Assembly: GCA_965153455.1 (NCBI GenBank)
Contig: OZ234504.1
Coordinates: 2,604,001-2,668,000, forward strand
Direction: 5' to 3'
Length of the DNA: 64,000 nucleotides
Source: Sphagnum compactum
Taxonomy: Eukaryota; Bryophyta; Sphagnopsida; Sphagnales
In this document: one piece after another, positions 36,646 through 48,638 of the stretch
Layout: the number at the start of each line of letters is the position of its first letter
How positions within the stretch are numbered: position 1 is the stretch's first letter
Position numbers and translations under genes: made by a program
The notes under the pieces: generated by a model
What the model saw: only the letters and a program-made list of their open reading frames with translations
The model's database searches: none
Told to the model about the DNA's origin: nothing

Positions 36646-39600
36646 TCATCCATTGTGCAAGCTGTCTATAATGCCTGCAACAGATGAGTATGTACCCCCA
36701 ATCAAGCATGCGACACCTATTGCAATAATTGTTGAACAAAGTATAACCTGAGAAAAATGCCACATAAAACGAATGTAAGTATCTTCAGAGACAAAAACTT
36801 GCAATGCAAATCAAACGTGACATAAAACCCTAAACCCTTTGGAGATGCAAAGTTGCAATAGAAGTGACATTCAAACAAATTATCATGACGAGCATTTAAG
36901 GAAAAAATAATGAAAATAAACAGCAATGCCTTCTGGATTGCTACTTCTGAGCAAACACCATCTACCTGCTGATATGGAGATTTGCTGCAGGGTAATTAGC
37001 AGCAAACCTCAATGCACAAGTGAAAATTTGAGATTGTGAATGCACCCATCTCCATCAAGCAATCAGCAGACCCCGAAACATAAGGTGAAAATTGAGATTT
37101 GTGAATTGCACCTGGAAATGGGTGGCTTTCTTGCCGAGGATAGTCAGGTAGCATGCGCATGGCAAAATCACAGACTGCCACAAGCAAGGAGAAAACATAA
37201 GTGAAAACCTTATTGAGTATGCAGCAGCAGCAGCATTGAGAGTTACAGATTCACAATGATTGCACATGCTGATCCTCATCATCATGTATACCATCACTAC
37301 ATGTATCTAAAACCCAACAAAACTCGAGTGCTCCCAAAGCTTACCACAGTCATGCTAAGGAAGGCACCAATAAATGCCATCACAAAGCCTGCACAGCAGA
37401 ACCAGATAACAGTGCATTAACACCAAATCAGATATAAGTTTGCCCAGAAACTCTTGTAGTAGTTTGGATCTCATCACCATGTGGCCATTAGCTTTGGACC
37501 CAGAGATGAAGAGAGACAGGGAAGCTGCTGGAAAGTAGCAGACTTAGATGCAACAATAGAAGACACACACACACACACACACACACAGATGAAGGTTACC
37601 AAAGAATGGCACCAAAACTGCAACAGCAATTGTTGAGAGAACGAGGGTTGTTCGTATAACAAGTGACCATGAACGGTACTCCTGTGAATCAGGCCTCTGG
37701 GGCAGCAGTTCCTCTAAGCTATGTGCCACTGGAGTTATTGTCAGTGCATATTTGGTGAAAGGATTGACCACCTGCGAAGGACCCAAATGCTCCACAATAC
37801 ATATCTTACAACACAGAAGAATAAATAACCAGAACTGCAGACTATGGAAAAGGAAATGACAAAAAAGAAGAGACTGAAAAAGAGAGTGAACAGAACAGTG
37901 ATGACCTACTGTAGTCCAAACAGCAATCTTTGATGCCAAGAACTGCCCAGGCAGATTGAGGGTGATTTGTGATGCAGTAGCGTCTCCGAACATGGTGAAG
38001 CCCATAACTGCCATGCCACCATAGAGCAATGTGCACAACAAGAAGCTGCAGCGGGAAGAAGCCCACCCAAAAAAAGACCCATGACTTTTCCATGTCCTAT
38101 CTTTTGCAGGTTGCAGAAACACACAGAGAAGAGAATGTGGTAAAAGAGTAGGACCAGAGAGTATCAAGTCAGAAACTTTGTGTTACACACCTTACACCCA
38201 GTACTTTGTCAAAATCAGCTCGGTTTTTCAGAGACGTATATATGTTGGGGAAAACTGCATGACCTGAGTAGCAAAATCCATATAGACCGATTGAAACAGG
38301 GATGCCGGACCAATTCAGCAGGTACCCCTGCTGATGAAATCCCACGCCATCCACCGCTCCCACCCAGAAGACACTGATGACCACCACAAGAGAAGCAATC
38401 ACACCTCCCGCTGCAGTCACAAGCATAATAAAAAAATGAGCATTAAAAATTTCAAAATGATCACATTGCTACAGTTTTTCTTTCTGGCAAAAAAAGAATT
38501 GGGAAGGTGTGAAAGAACCTGAGACATAGGACAAGAGGCTGAGATCACGCAGCCAAACTGTGGGCAGCACAAAAATGGCAGTGAGAACAGCAAACACAGT
38601 AGTGGAGCTGATATTGAAGCCTGCCATATTGAGATGGACCCAAGGGAAAAGTAGTGACAGATTGTCACCTTCAAGAATCAAAAACTCCACACAACAGGCC
38701 TGTGGTGGAGATCACACATATGTCACACACTTCCAAATGTATTATTATTATTGCCTGAATGGAATGCTCAGCAAGCCAGAAAAAAAGTGCCGACCACTTG
38801 CCACCCCATTTTCACATCCTCAACACATTGATAAGCTGCATTAATATATAAGTGTGATCTGGTTGGTAAGAATACAGAGAGTGAGGTTTACAACAACAAA
38901 CCAGAAGCTACCAGAACGAACGGTCATATCAAAAGAAATCACTTACATAAAGCTCCGTATAGAGGATGATCTGCACACACAAATGAAAAATGGGCAGATC
39001 AGGAGAAAACCAAAGGCACCCAGAAACTGTAGTTCCAAATGTGGTGTTCACAACTTGGACTCTTTTTCACTGGACTATTCTTTGCAAGAAGAAGCACCAA
39101 GCTTCACAAACCAAAACTGCTGATTACAGAAGAAACCATTGGGATGGCTGCTGGAATTTTATACATTCATACAGTGTGTACTTACAGCAATGATAAGACG
39201 GCCTGTATTGCCAAAGGCTGCTTGCCCGATATCTGGGTATGTTGAGATGCCAGGTGCACTCTCTAGGCAATGACGAAGCAGAATCCCCGTGTAACAACAA
39301 ATGGCTGACAATACAAACAGCAATAGCAGACCTAACCAGCCACCTTCCTTCACTGCATAAGGTGTTGTCAATACCCCAACACCTGCCAGAACATTCATAC
39401 CTGCCCCAACAACACATCAGATCAGGAAAAAAAAAGAAAAAAACTCATCACCCAATTTGATTCACAGCATCTTTCCTCACGACCCATGAAGTGAAAAAAT
39501 GTTCAGGGTTTAGGGTTTTAAAAAAAAATTCAAAGTTCATGTACACAGTTTTTTACCTACCATTCAACAGTGCTTGCAAGACACTGCTTCCCTCGTGAGC

Positions 39601-40862
39601 TTTGACTTTGGTAGTGTAATCAGCATCTGTTTTCTTTTTTGCATGCTCATCAGCTCTTGTTGCATAATAACCTTCAGGATGGCGTTCTCCCTTTTCCAAT
39701 CTCCCCGGAAGGAATGGGATTTGTTGCTGTTGTGACTCTGTTGTGTCTGCTAAAAGTGGTTGCGTAATATGGGGTGAATGCCTTGTTCTTTGGTATGAAG
39801 AAGATAAGTAGGAGCTACTGATCTGGTTCAGACTTGGGCTGAATATACTGATTGCAGGTGATGCATACATGTCCATTGATTGCCTGCATTCATGACCCCC
39901 ACAAGATGTAAAAACACACACACAACAACCCTTCAACCCTCTGCCATTCCAATGACATACCAATTGCTGATTAAAAAAACTTTGTTGGGTTTCTGCCACA
40001 TCAAAAAGAGCTACATTTGCAGGGCACTCTAAAGCAAAAATAATTCGACAGAAAAAAAAAATCCAATAACTTTGAAAAAAAAAAGTTACTACCTTGCAAA
40101 GAAGCATCAAATTATAGGCAACAAAAATCTTCCACTACGAGAGTTTCTTTGCAAAAAACCTTTGGACGACTAACTAAATTATGTTACAAATCCTGGGCGT
40201 GGCTAGAGCATGTGCCACTGCGAATGGAGGTCCTATTACAGCGACCCAAAACCCCCCACAACCATAGAACCAGCAATTCTCTATTTCAATGAAGAAGAGT
40301 GTTTCTCCAGAAGGCTGAATCCAGAATAACAGGGAATAAATATTTCTTGTTGAGGAGCTGAATTTTTTGATAAAGAAAAATGTGCTGCAACACGTCTAAT
40401 TCTCTTTCAGACCAAACAAAAAATGCTATTTTCTTATCATTCAAAGACAAATTAGGGTTTGTGAGAAAATTTGATCATGCAAGGAGGAAGAAGATCTAGG
40501 GGAGGACAAAACCCACTTTTTCTTTTTTTTTCTTTTTTCTTTTTTGGGTTTTCTTTTCTGCACATCCCAAAGCTCTACTACCCAATTGTGGAAACTCAAA
40601 TTTCTGTAGACAGAATTTCTCAAACACGAGGGAGGGAGGGAGGGAGGGAGGGAGCAATGGTGGTGGGGCGTGGGGGGTTACTTTACTTGTAACTCTGTGG
40701 CCAGTGGGAAGTGGAGCTCACTGGAGGGGACTTGCCACCATCTTCTTCTTCTTCTTCTTCTTCTTCTTCTTCAGATTCTCGTTCCTCATGTTCCTCCCCA
40801 CTACCACTTCCTTCCTCCTCCTCTTCACTGGCCATGTAATAGTGTAACTCCCGGGATGCCAT
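36646..40862 (-). CDS. AVT1-type vacuolar amino acid transporter (AAAP family)
   Basis: Eleven exons, high to low: 40862-40687, 39883-39561, 39400-39186, 38970-38947, 38699-38519, 38410-38191, 38045-37910, 37771-37600, 37388-37345, 37174-37112 and 36747-36646. Every junction is GT-AG and in phase; the product is 551 residues, typical of AVT1. These proteins move amino acids across the vacuolar membrane by proton exchange (known for yeast and plant relatives). The N-terminal ~160 residues are cytosolic: a poly-Glu run, then HWPQSYKQSMDMY, a family signature. The transporter domain begins at ALLNGMNVLAGVGVLTTPYA, followed by GGWLGLLLLFVL, TYPDIGQAAFG, ILEGDNLSLLFP, CYSGHAVFPNIY and GFTMFGDATASQITLNLP. 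About ten or eleven membrane helices are expected. The fourth exon is only 24 nt (IILYTELY). A second in-frame ATG ten codons in could also serve as start. Intact. Confidence 0.93.
37563..37587. repeat. (AC)n microsatellite in a transporter intron
   Basis: About twelve AC units lie 13 bases beyond the donor site of the eighth exon. Confidence 0.95.
38947..38970 (-). other. 24-nt microexon of the AVT1-type transporter
   Basis: Eight codons (I-I-L-Y-T-E-L-Y) lie between GTGTGTGCAG and GTAAGTG. The peptide fits the expected position, just before the ACCVEFLILEGDN block of the next exon, so the exon is needed for a normal protein. Confidence 0.9.
40628..40654. repeat. (GGGA)n tract, G-quadruplex-capable, in transporter intron 1
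   Basis: Six or more GGGA units on the plus strand lie about 33 bases past the first-exon donor site of the minus-strand transporter. The G-rich strand is the template strand for that gene. Confidence 0.85.
40741..40772. repeat. (TTC)n microsatellite coding poly-Glu in the transporter
   Basis: About eleven TTC units in the first exon give a run of Glu on the minus strand. Length changes here would alter the acidic N-terminus without shifting frame. Confidence 0.95.
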
Positions 40863-42666
40863 CAAAGCCAGGTTTGTTTTTCACCACCACCACAACAAAA
40901 CAACAACAACAACAACAACAACACTATTCAAAACTCCTCCATCAACATCAACAGCACCATAACTCACAGGAAACAAAACTGAAAAAAAAAACAAACAAAC
41001 AAACTACAAAAAAAAAACAAACAAGACAATCCAACAACAATTGGGTAATTGAGAATTCACAAGAGCTGGCAATTAGAGACCACCACAGAGACGATTCCAG
41101 ACTCCAAGTGCCGCTAGAGTTGGAAATGCAGAGAGAGAGTCACAGAAGAAAGAAAGAAGAGGGTTTTTGGAGATGGGTTTTGGTTGCTAATCCACTACTA
41201 TCTTACTAATTAAACTCATCAGTTAATCAGGCCACTAACTAAGTTAATGACACTGCTTAGATCACTAATCATAGTTCAAAACCCACTAATCAATGCTCTA
41301 CTAAATCACACTAATTAAACCCATTAGTTAATACTCAAGTCACTAATTACCTAAGTTAATCACAACTGCCAGATTGTTCTTCTTTTAAACCCATTAATCT
41401 CACTAAAATCAATTGCTAAACCACACACACTACTAATCAAGCCACTAATCCAAAAGTTAATCACACTGCCACATTTTTTCAATCACTAATCACAAAATTC
41501 AATTTTGCTAAAATCACACAAACTAATGCAAAGAAATTCCCAATCGCCAGATTTTCATGAAAAGGTTCCAATAGATTAGCCAAGAATATAGAAAGATTTT
41601 TTAATTTTCTTTCCCCCCCCCTAATTTCACATTTAGCCTAGTTTTTTGTAGCCAAATTTGGCTAAATTATTTTCTGAGTGATTGCCATTTTGACTACAAC
41701 TAGAAAGGATTCTTGAAATATTATATTTTCACATCGTGTCTATAGCCAAAATTTGGTCAATTTTTTTGCTTATGGTAAAATAATATGATAATATCGCCAA
41801 TTGGAAAGATGGGCGTTTTTGAAGTGCCATACTTAGGGGCTTTCTGAGGTCTAGTTAGTTAACTTTGGCCTTTAGCTAAGGGACACTTAGATCTTGAGGT
41901 TACCTAAGGAGGCCCTCAAGACCTCAAAGGAGGTAGGTCCTCAAGATCATCTAAGGTACCTACCTACCTACCTACCTAGGCTCTAAATTACCTAAGGAGA
42001 TAGGTCCTCAAGATCACCTAAAGGACCTACTTACTTACCTATCGAGGTTTCAAAATTGCCTACGGAACTAGATCCTTAAGACCAGTTAAGGTACCTACTT
42101 ACTTACTAGGGCCTCAAAGTTAACTAAGGAGAAAGGTCCTTAAGAACATCTAAGATACCTACCTACTTATATATCAAGGCCTCCAAAATTACTTAAGGAA
42201 ATAGGTCCTTTCAAAGCCTCCTCTTCAAAAGTACCTACCTACCTACCTACCTACCTACCTACCGAGACTTTAGAGATAGGCTTAGAGGCCAGTACACTTG
42301 AACTCAAGTATGCCTTAGGTCTGTAGAAAAGGTCCTTACGTTTCTCTCCAGTCCCTCAATTAAGGACCTCTGCCCTTAATCCGGACCTCTGCCCTAAACC
42401 CTGATCCCTGCCCTAAACCCTGCAAGACATGAGAAGGAGCGTTGCATATCGCATTGCGCGTTCTTCGCCATCCAAGCGTTGGTGGTTTTCGTTTGAAGAT
42501 GGAAGGCAAGCGGAGAGCTCAGGCATCATCTTTGTGTTGTTGTACTGATTCTATCAGTGACGAGTTTCGCAACTGCTGCAGCGACATACAGAAGAAGAAG
42601 AAGAAAACATGAAGCAAAAGCTCTCTCACTACTTTTGCTTTGAGCAGTAGAAACGCAGCAGCAACA
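40863..42666. promoter_or_regulatory. Divergent promoter region between the AVT1-type transporter and the TruB homologue
   Basis: The two start codons face away from each other across about 1.8 kb. The transporter side has a (CAA)n tract at about 40900-40923, probably leader. The middle is AT-rich, with copies of the GCCAAATTTGGC palindrome near 41652 and 41742. The TruB side holds a tandem array (41880-42263) and CCCTAAACCCT motifs near 42390-42421. No specific promoter boxes were established. Confidence 0.55.
41880..42263. repeat. Tandem array, ~70-75-bp unit, about five copies, with TACC runs
   Basis: Units share a CTAAGGA(G/A)(A/G)(T/A)AGGTCCT(C/T)AAGA core, then an ACCTACC run and a GCCTC/GGTTTC-type end. 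Pure (TACC)n stretches occur at 41957-41979 and 42232-42263. It lies 0.4-0.8 kb upstream of the TruB homologue. Confidence 0.85.
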
Positions 42667-45600
42667 ATGCATCAATCTCTCCCTTTCATCTCCCTCGTGC
42701 CCATCAACAAGCCTTCGCATTCTTCTCTCCACAGATTTGCTGCTTGCTGTTGTTGCCTTTCTTCGCTTCCCGATCATCATCATCGCACAGGTCTCGTTTC
42801 TGTTTTGGGTGCAGGATTAGGATTAGGGTTTCACCGAAGCCCAGAGTACGCAGAAGAAGGTTGGAAGAAGAAGCTCTTGCCTTCGCCTCCTCTCCCTGTC
42901 GTCTTCGTGTCTCATGGCTTTCAGAAATGGAATCGTCATGGAAGACGAATTTGCTACTGCAAGAAGTTTTTGTGGGGATCTGGTGGGAGTGTTTTAGGGT
43001 TAGGGTTTTCTCCTGCTCCTGCTGCTGCCTGGGAGGAGAAGAAGAAGAAGATGAGCTCTTCTTATGATCGCCAGAAGATGCAAGAGCTTCTTCTTCAACA
43101 GAAAGATTTTTCTTCACTATCCGAAACTGGCAGAGAGGAGGAGGAGCAGCAGCAACAACAACAACCATGGAAAGCGGCAAAACTCGCGGAGCTTGACGAT
43201 CGTTCCAGAAGTAGTAGTAGTTGTGATGGTGGTGGTAGGGAGGAGGAGGACAAGGAGGCAAATGTGGGAAGGAAGTGGAAAACACGGCTGCTGCAACGAG
43301 TCAGAAAAGAAACAGCAGCAGCAAAAGTGGGGGATGATGGAGGATTTTATGAAGCGGAGGAGAAGAATAGAATGACAGCGGAAGAACGTCTAGAGCTTTT
43401 TGAGAATTGGGCGGCGACCAAGATCAGCAAGGAAGGGCAAGGTGCTGTGGCTATTATCCAAGAGATGCGACAGGCCTTAGCTCCAGGATCCCAACCAGTT
43501 TCTTTGAGCAGGGACTTGGATTCAAGCGCAATTTCATTTGAAAGCAGCCAGAATTCTGTAAGATGGGCATGGATTTCTTCTGCACTTCTTATTCTTCTTT
43601 GGATTAGGCTGTGGATGTTTGTTGTTGAATGAAACTGCCAAGCAGGTGATGGCTAAAGTACTGGGTGTGCTCATAGAGCTTCAAGGAGCTGATTGCCTGA
43701 TTGCAGACTATCATGAGGCAGCTTAAAGAGTGCCCTGTGTTGTTAAGAGGATATGAAATCAAACTGAGCTTTCTGATTCTTTTGCTGCTCTATCAGTTCA
43801 GATTGTTGGTCTGCAGGTTATAGGGTTTAGGGTTTACATGCTGCAGCAGGGCTTAGGATTAGGGTTTAGGGTTGAAGAGTGTGCTGTGTTGTTAGAAGGA
43901 TATGAACTCAATTTGAGCTTTCTGATTCTGTTGCTGCTCTATCAGTTCAGATTGTTGGTCAGCAGGTTTTATGGTTCAGGGTTTACATGCTGCAGCAGGG
44001 TTTGGAGTTTGGGGTTTAGGGTTTATGCAGCATGAGTTGATGATGATAAGACCCATTTGCACAGGGAGGGAGGAGTAGCAAAACACAAGTAGTGCTGACT
44101 GTGGAGACTAGAGCTGATGCTGCTGAAGAGAAGGAAACTTCAAACAACAATTGTCAGAGCAGTGAGGAGGGTGACAAGGGAACTGAGAATGTTCCTTTCT
44201 CAAGTCTCTCTTGCAACAAAAGGGAGAAAGATAATGCAGGTCTGGTTGTTGACTGACTGACTGAGATTCATGGCAGGAAACCTTCTCAACAAGTACCATA
44301 GTGTTCTGCAGTTGGATTGTTGTAGTTCCAATACTGGTGCACTTTGAAATAGGAACATAGTTGGCTATTTGGAAAACTCACATAGTTTGTTTTCCCTTTG
44401 CGGAGTAATGTAGAAGAGAAAGCAAGAGGATTGCAAAAGGAGACTCATCCAGCAGCATATAGTAGTAGTTCGGGAGTTTTCTCACAAAGGACAAAACCCA
44501 ATTCAATGGTGAGGTTCATCGAAACATTGAGAACGAATCCACAATTGTTGAAATTGCCCAAGGAGAAAGATCCGTTGACAGGGCTGGAACAAAGACCCAT
44601 TGTGGTGAAACGAAATGCCAAGGTTCCAGAGGATTGGGATGGTCCTGGTGGCACTGTGGTTCTGATTGACAAACCTAAAGGTAACAACTTTGCATGTTTT
44701 CCTGGCCAACTGATTTTGTGATTGGACAAACCTTGCATTTGAACCATTTCCCTCCTTGAATTTGTGAGCAGATATACGCCATGGCTTTGCTGTCTGAATG
44801 AGTTGGACTTTAGTTTGAAGTGCTACTGCTGGATATGGTGATCACAGGGTGGACATCTTTTGCTGTATGTAGCAGGATTCGCCATATGCTAGGCATCAAA
44901 AAGGTTTGAGCACCTCCTGCACTAATCACACTTGCCTATGTATATCCTAGTAGATAGGCTTGGGTTTGTGTGGACTGTATAAACATGAGCACATTTCTCG
45001 AGCATGCACCTTTTGTTGTTTCTTGCAGGCTCCACAAACTCCTGTTAGGAGGGAATGAAAAAATTGTGTTTGTAGGTGGGACATGCAGGAACACTGGACC
45101 CGATGGCTACAGGGTTACTGATTGTGTGTGTGGGCAAGGCGACAAAGCTGGCTGACAGGTATATTTCTTGCTGTCTGTCTGCATTAATGAACAATTTTGC
45201 ATATAATAACTCAACGACTGGGTTTTCAAAATTAGGGTTGATTTTCTGGTCCAAACTCTAAACCCTAAACCTGGATTTAGGGTGTCATTTCTGCTCTGAG
45301 TTAGCAGAAGAAATGAGTATTTTGAGGTCCTGATTTCCATTCCCATTCCCATGTGTCCATGCTACCAAACTGTGCAGTAGTATCAACTCTTGGTTTTTAG
45401 GCAGTTTATGATCAGTGAACATCTGTCAATGAGCAGGAATTTTCAGTCACTTGTTATAGCACTAATAGAACTGAAAGTGGGGCCAGCTATCAGGCAATGA
45501 CCAAGGTATACAGTGGGACAATGCGGCTGGGCGAGTACACACCATCTTACGATGCTGATACAGAAGTAAGTCGTTCTGTTTTGTAAATGTAACAGAGACT

Positions 45601-47339
45601 GTATCTTGGGTGTGGTATCAGTGTGTTTACATGTCAACTCAGATTAGAGAAAGCTTCAAGTAAAATGCTAATCCATGGTTTTTATGGTCTAGGATTGAGG
45701 GTTCACTCAAACATTACTGTGAATATGAGGTAGTGATCTGCATGTACTTGGGTTTTCTGTCATAAAGATGTTCATGTGATAGCAGCCTGGACAAATAGTG
45801 CTTGTGGAATTTGGAAAAAAACAGGCAATGTGTGATCAGAACGTGGTGCCTTGTTTATGCCCTCTCAAAGCCAGTGATGCTTGTGCACTTTGAGGGGCTA
45901 ACAAATTTCGCATCCTTTCTCAAGTGGGTTGTAGAATATTTTGTATGGTGAAGTTCCTTTCAGAGTTACAGAATTTGATTGTTGTTTTGCAGGTGACAAA
46001 AACATTGCCATGGGAGCACATACAAGATTCTCGCATCATGAGAGCAAAACAGGCCTTCATTGGAGATATAATGCAAGTTCCACCCATGTTTTCTGCCATC
46101 AAGGTTGTCCACCCAACTCCTCCTATTCATTGGTTTTAAGGGTTTTAAGTGTTTAGGTTTTTTTACAGTTTGCTGAGTAGGAATTTTGGTGGTAGTAGAT
46201 TCTTTGTTTAGTGGCATGCTCAATAAGAGCATATGGGGGACTATATTTGTCTCTTGCATTGTTTATATTGTCCTGATATTTTGTTACAGGTAGGTGGAGA
46301 GAGGCTTTATAAGAAAGCAAGGCGGGGAGAGGAGATATCAGTGCCACCACGACCAGTGACTATCTATGACTTTCACCTTGAACGCAACTCAGACAATAGG
46401 TCTTATTTTATTTCACCTGATGATGATCTGGATGTCTTTTTTCCTTTCCAGTTTTCTCAGACTGCAAGCAAAAAGAGTCTAAACAATAGTTGCTAGTCAC
46501 TTCTTTGTTCTTCAGTCATTTATCTCTCTCTCTCTCTCTCTCTCTCTCCTTTAGACTCTCACATTTTGGTTTCTTGAGCTAAAACCTTGAAGCTAAAGTT
46601 TGGTCTTTGCTTTTACCCTCAGGCAAGACCTTGATTTTGTCGTGATTTGCTCCAAAGGAACATATGTCCGGACTCTTTGTGCAGACCTTGGGCAGGCCCT
46701 TGACAGGTGACTCCTTGGCTGTCCTTGAAATGTGGTCTTTCATCATTAGTTCCCATCTGAGATTTGCTGTGCAAACCTGCTTCTGAGTTGGTCTCTATTT
46801 TGTTTTCACAATGGATTGCATGCTCATGCTAATAAGGATGGTTGTATACTATGTTTTTTGTGGATACTGCAGTTATGCACATCTCACAGCTCTGCGGCGA
46901 GAAAAAATAGGTCTCACCTTTTCCTTTTTAAACTTTTTATTATTTAGTTTGTTGTGAGCAGCAGCAGTAAACTAGACTCCCATCAAATTTGCTTTTCAGT
47001 CATTGTCTCCACTCTGAAGATGTGCATCTTCTTTACTGTCTGCTTTTGTGGTAGATTTCTGTGAAGAACTTTTAGTCATTTGCTTCTGTTGAACTCCTGA
47101 TTTATAGGTTTCTTGTTGAACTGGGATGTGTAAACTTTTCACTCAGTTAGATGGTGGAAATTGCACCCAGGGTGAAACAGAAAATCAATTGTGTTGAAAA
47201 CCCTAAACCCTAAACCCTGGGCTTCCTTTTGTGGGGATTGGCAGGAAATCTGAATGTAGAGGATGCATGGTCAGTTGCAGATGTTGCTGATCACTGCAAC
47301 AAACTATCAAGTATGCAGCTTCAACCAATACAGGATTAA
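42667..47339 (+). CDS. TruB-family tRNA pseudouridine-55 synthase homologue, probably organellar
   Basis: Eleven exons: 42667-43557, 44065-44239, 44414-44680, 44848-44903, 45076-45158, 45487-45565, 45993-46103, 46290-46399, 46623-46706, 46873-46910 and 47245-47339. All are GT-AG with consistent phases; the product is 662 residues. TruB enzymes isomerise uridine 55 in the T-loop of tRNA. The core starts near residue 435 with [13 protein letters not shown]. The catalytic block is [14 protein letters not shown], whose Asp (about residue 471) is the nucleophile. [35 protein letters not shown] and the RNA-binding [14 protein letters not shown] and AHLTALRR segments follow. The core is complete. 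Residues 1-~430 are a long Ser/Gln/Glu-rich extension; its first part could be a transit peptide, so chloroplast or mitochondrion is inferred. The start is the first ATG after stops. Exons 1-2 are less certain than the core because that part is poorly conserved. Confidence 0.92.
43728..44026. repeat. Tandem duplication, 149-bp period, in intron 1 of the TruB homologue
   Basis: Copies start at 43728 and 43877 and share CTGCTCTATCAGTTCAGATT, ACATGCTGCAGCAGGG and TAGGGTTTAGGGTT. The telomere-type TTTAGGG motifs are part of the duplicated unit. Confidence 0.88.
46522..46549. repeat. (TC)n microsatellite in a TruB intron
   Basis: About thirteen TC units lie between exons 8 and 9, about 75 bases upstream of the exon 9 acceptor. 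Confidence 0.95.
47199..47219. repeat. Interstitial telomere-type repeat in the last TruB intron
   Basis: Three CCCTAAA-type units lie about 25 bases upstream of the final exon. Shorter telomere-like stretches occur at 45256-45270, inside the intron after exon 5. Confidence 0.9.
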
Positions 47340-48638
47340 TGGTGCTCCTCACTGAAAAAATCTTGTATAATAGTGCACAATATTTTTTCGTGGACTCAAG
47401 ATCTTCTTGACTTGCAGATATGGATGTATCCAACGCCCTAAGTTCGTTTTGACAAATTCAATGACAACAAAATATCTGCAACAAAATGATGAGGGATTTT
47501 GACCCTAGGTTTTCTCAATTGACCTACCTACCTCTGGTGGGGCAGCACAAGGCAGATTTGGACACATTGTTTTCGTATTTCTTGCTAGGGCCTGTGAAGG
47601 GAGGAACTCAACCCCCCCTCTTGTTAAAGGGACCCAGCATCATTTGAGGGAAAACTGTACTGCATCAATGCCCATACAGACCCTTCACATGCTAATAAAA
47701 TGCTTTGGATAATCTGAGTTCCAGAATTCTTGTGAGATGAGAAATGACTTGTTTGGTAGATGGTTTTCTTTGCTCTACGTATAAGTCATGTTTCAAACAC
47801 AGCAGAAAAACCATGTCATGTATTATCAATTTCAGATATCTATTAGCAAAATTGTGGGTTAGTTGGAAGATCAGCTTGTTGCTTATTGGTGACCATGCAG
47901 AGAGGTTGAGGAGCTTCTAATGTTGTTGGGTTTGTAAGTGCAGATGGGTGTGTGCATATGAGGGTGTTGGTAACTGCTGCATCTAAGTAGTTGCATTGCT
48001 TGGATATCCTGGATTTTGTCCCACTGTCTTTTCTTTCTGCACATTCCTTGACATCAATGTAACTATATGCAATTTGTGTTCAAAAAGGTTCTGCAAGTTC
48101 ATGACATGTTACATGTTGTAAACATCTGGGTGTAGAATTAGAAGAGCAGTTACAATGGTATCTTTCAGTGTCAGTGTTGCACTATGGGCTAGGTCTCTTC
48201 ATTACCAGTGCCACTGGAATTTTTGAAGTGAACCCATAGTCTTGTCACTGATATGATGGGTTCTGGATGCAGTTGTGTGGATTCCATGATGGTGGCCAAG
48301 ATGGTGTGTTGTGTGAGCTCATGGACCCTTTGCAACATTTCTCTCTTGTAAACAACTTCCTTTCTGGCACAGATGAGTCTTCATCTTTCTTTTATAAAAA
48401 TTGCACAAACCAACTTTGTCTGAAAATGTGCTGTGTGCACTGCTATTGACTATATCTTTGTGCCAAGGCTACTCAAGCCCCCCACTCACCGATCGTTGTG
48501 GTCTTGAAGATTATCATTACCTAAACCCATAAACTCTTGTAGTGTGCAATGTAAAAGAAAGCTCATGAGCAAAATCAGCTCATCAAATTGTCCAAGTTCC
48601 ACAGTGGGTTACAAAGATGCTGCCGATTGATTGTTTTA
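47340..48638. other. Region between two convergent genes
   Basis: Probably the 3' untranslated regions of the TruB homologue and of the SFT2-like gene. The 60-codon frame at 48267-48449 shows no recognisable family. Confidence 0.5.
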
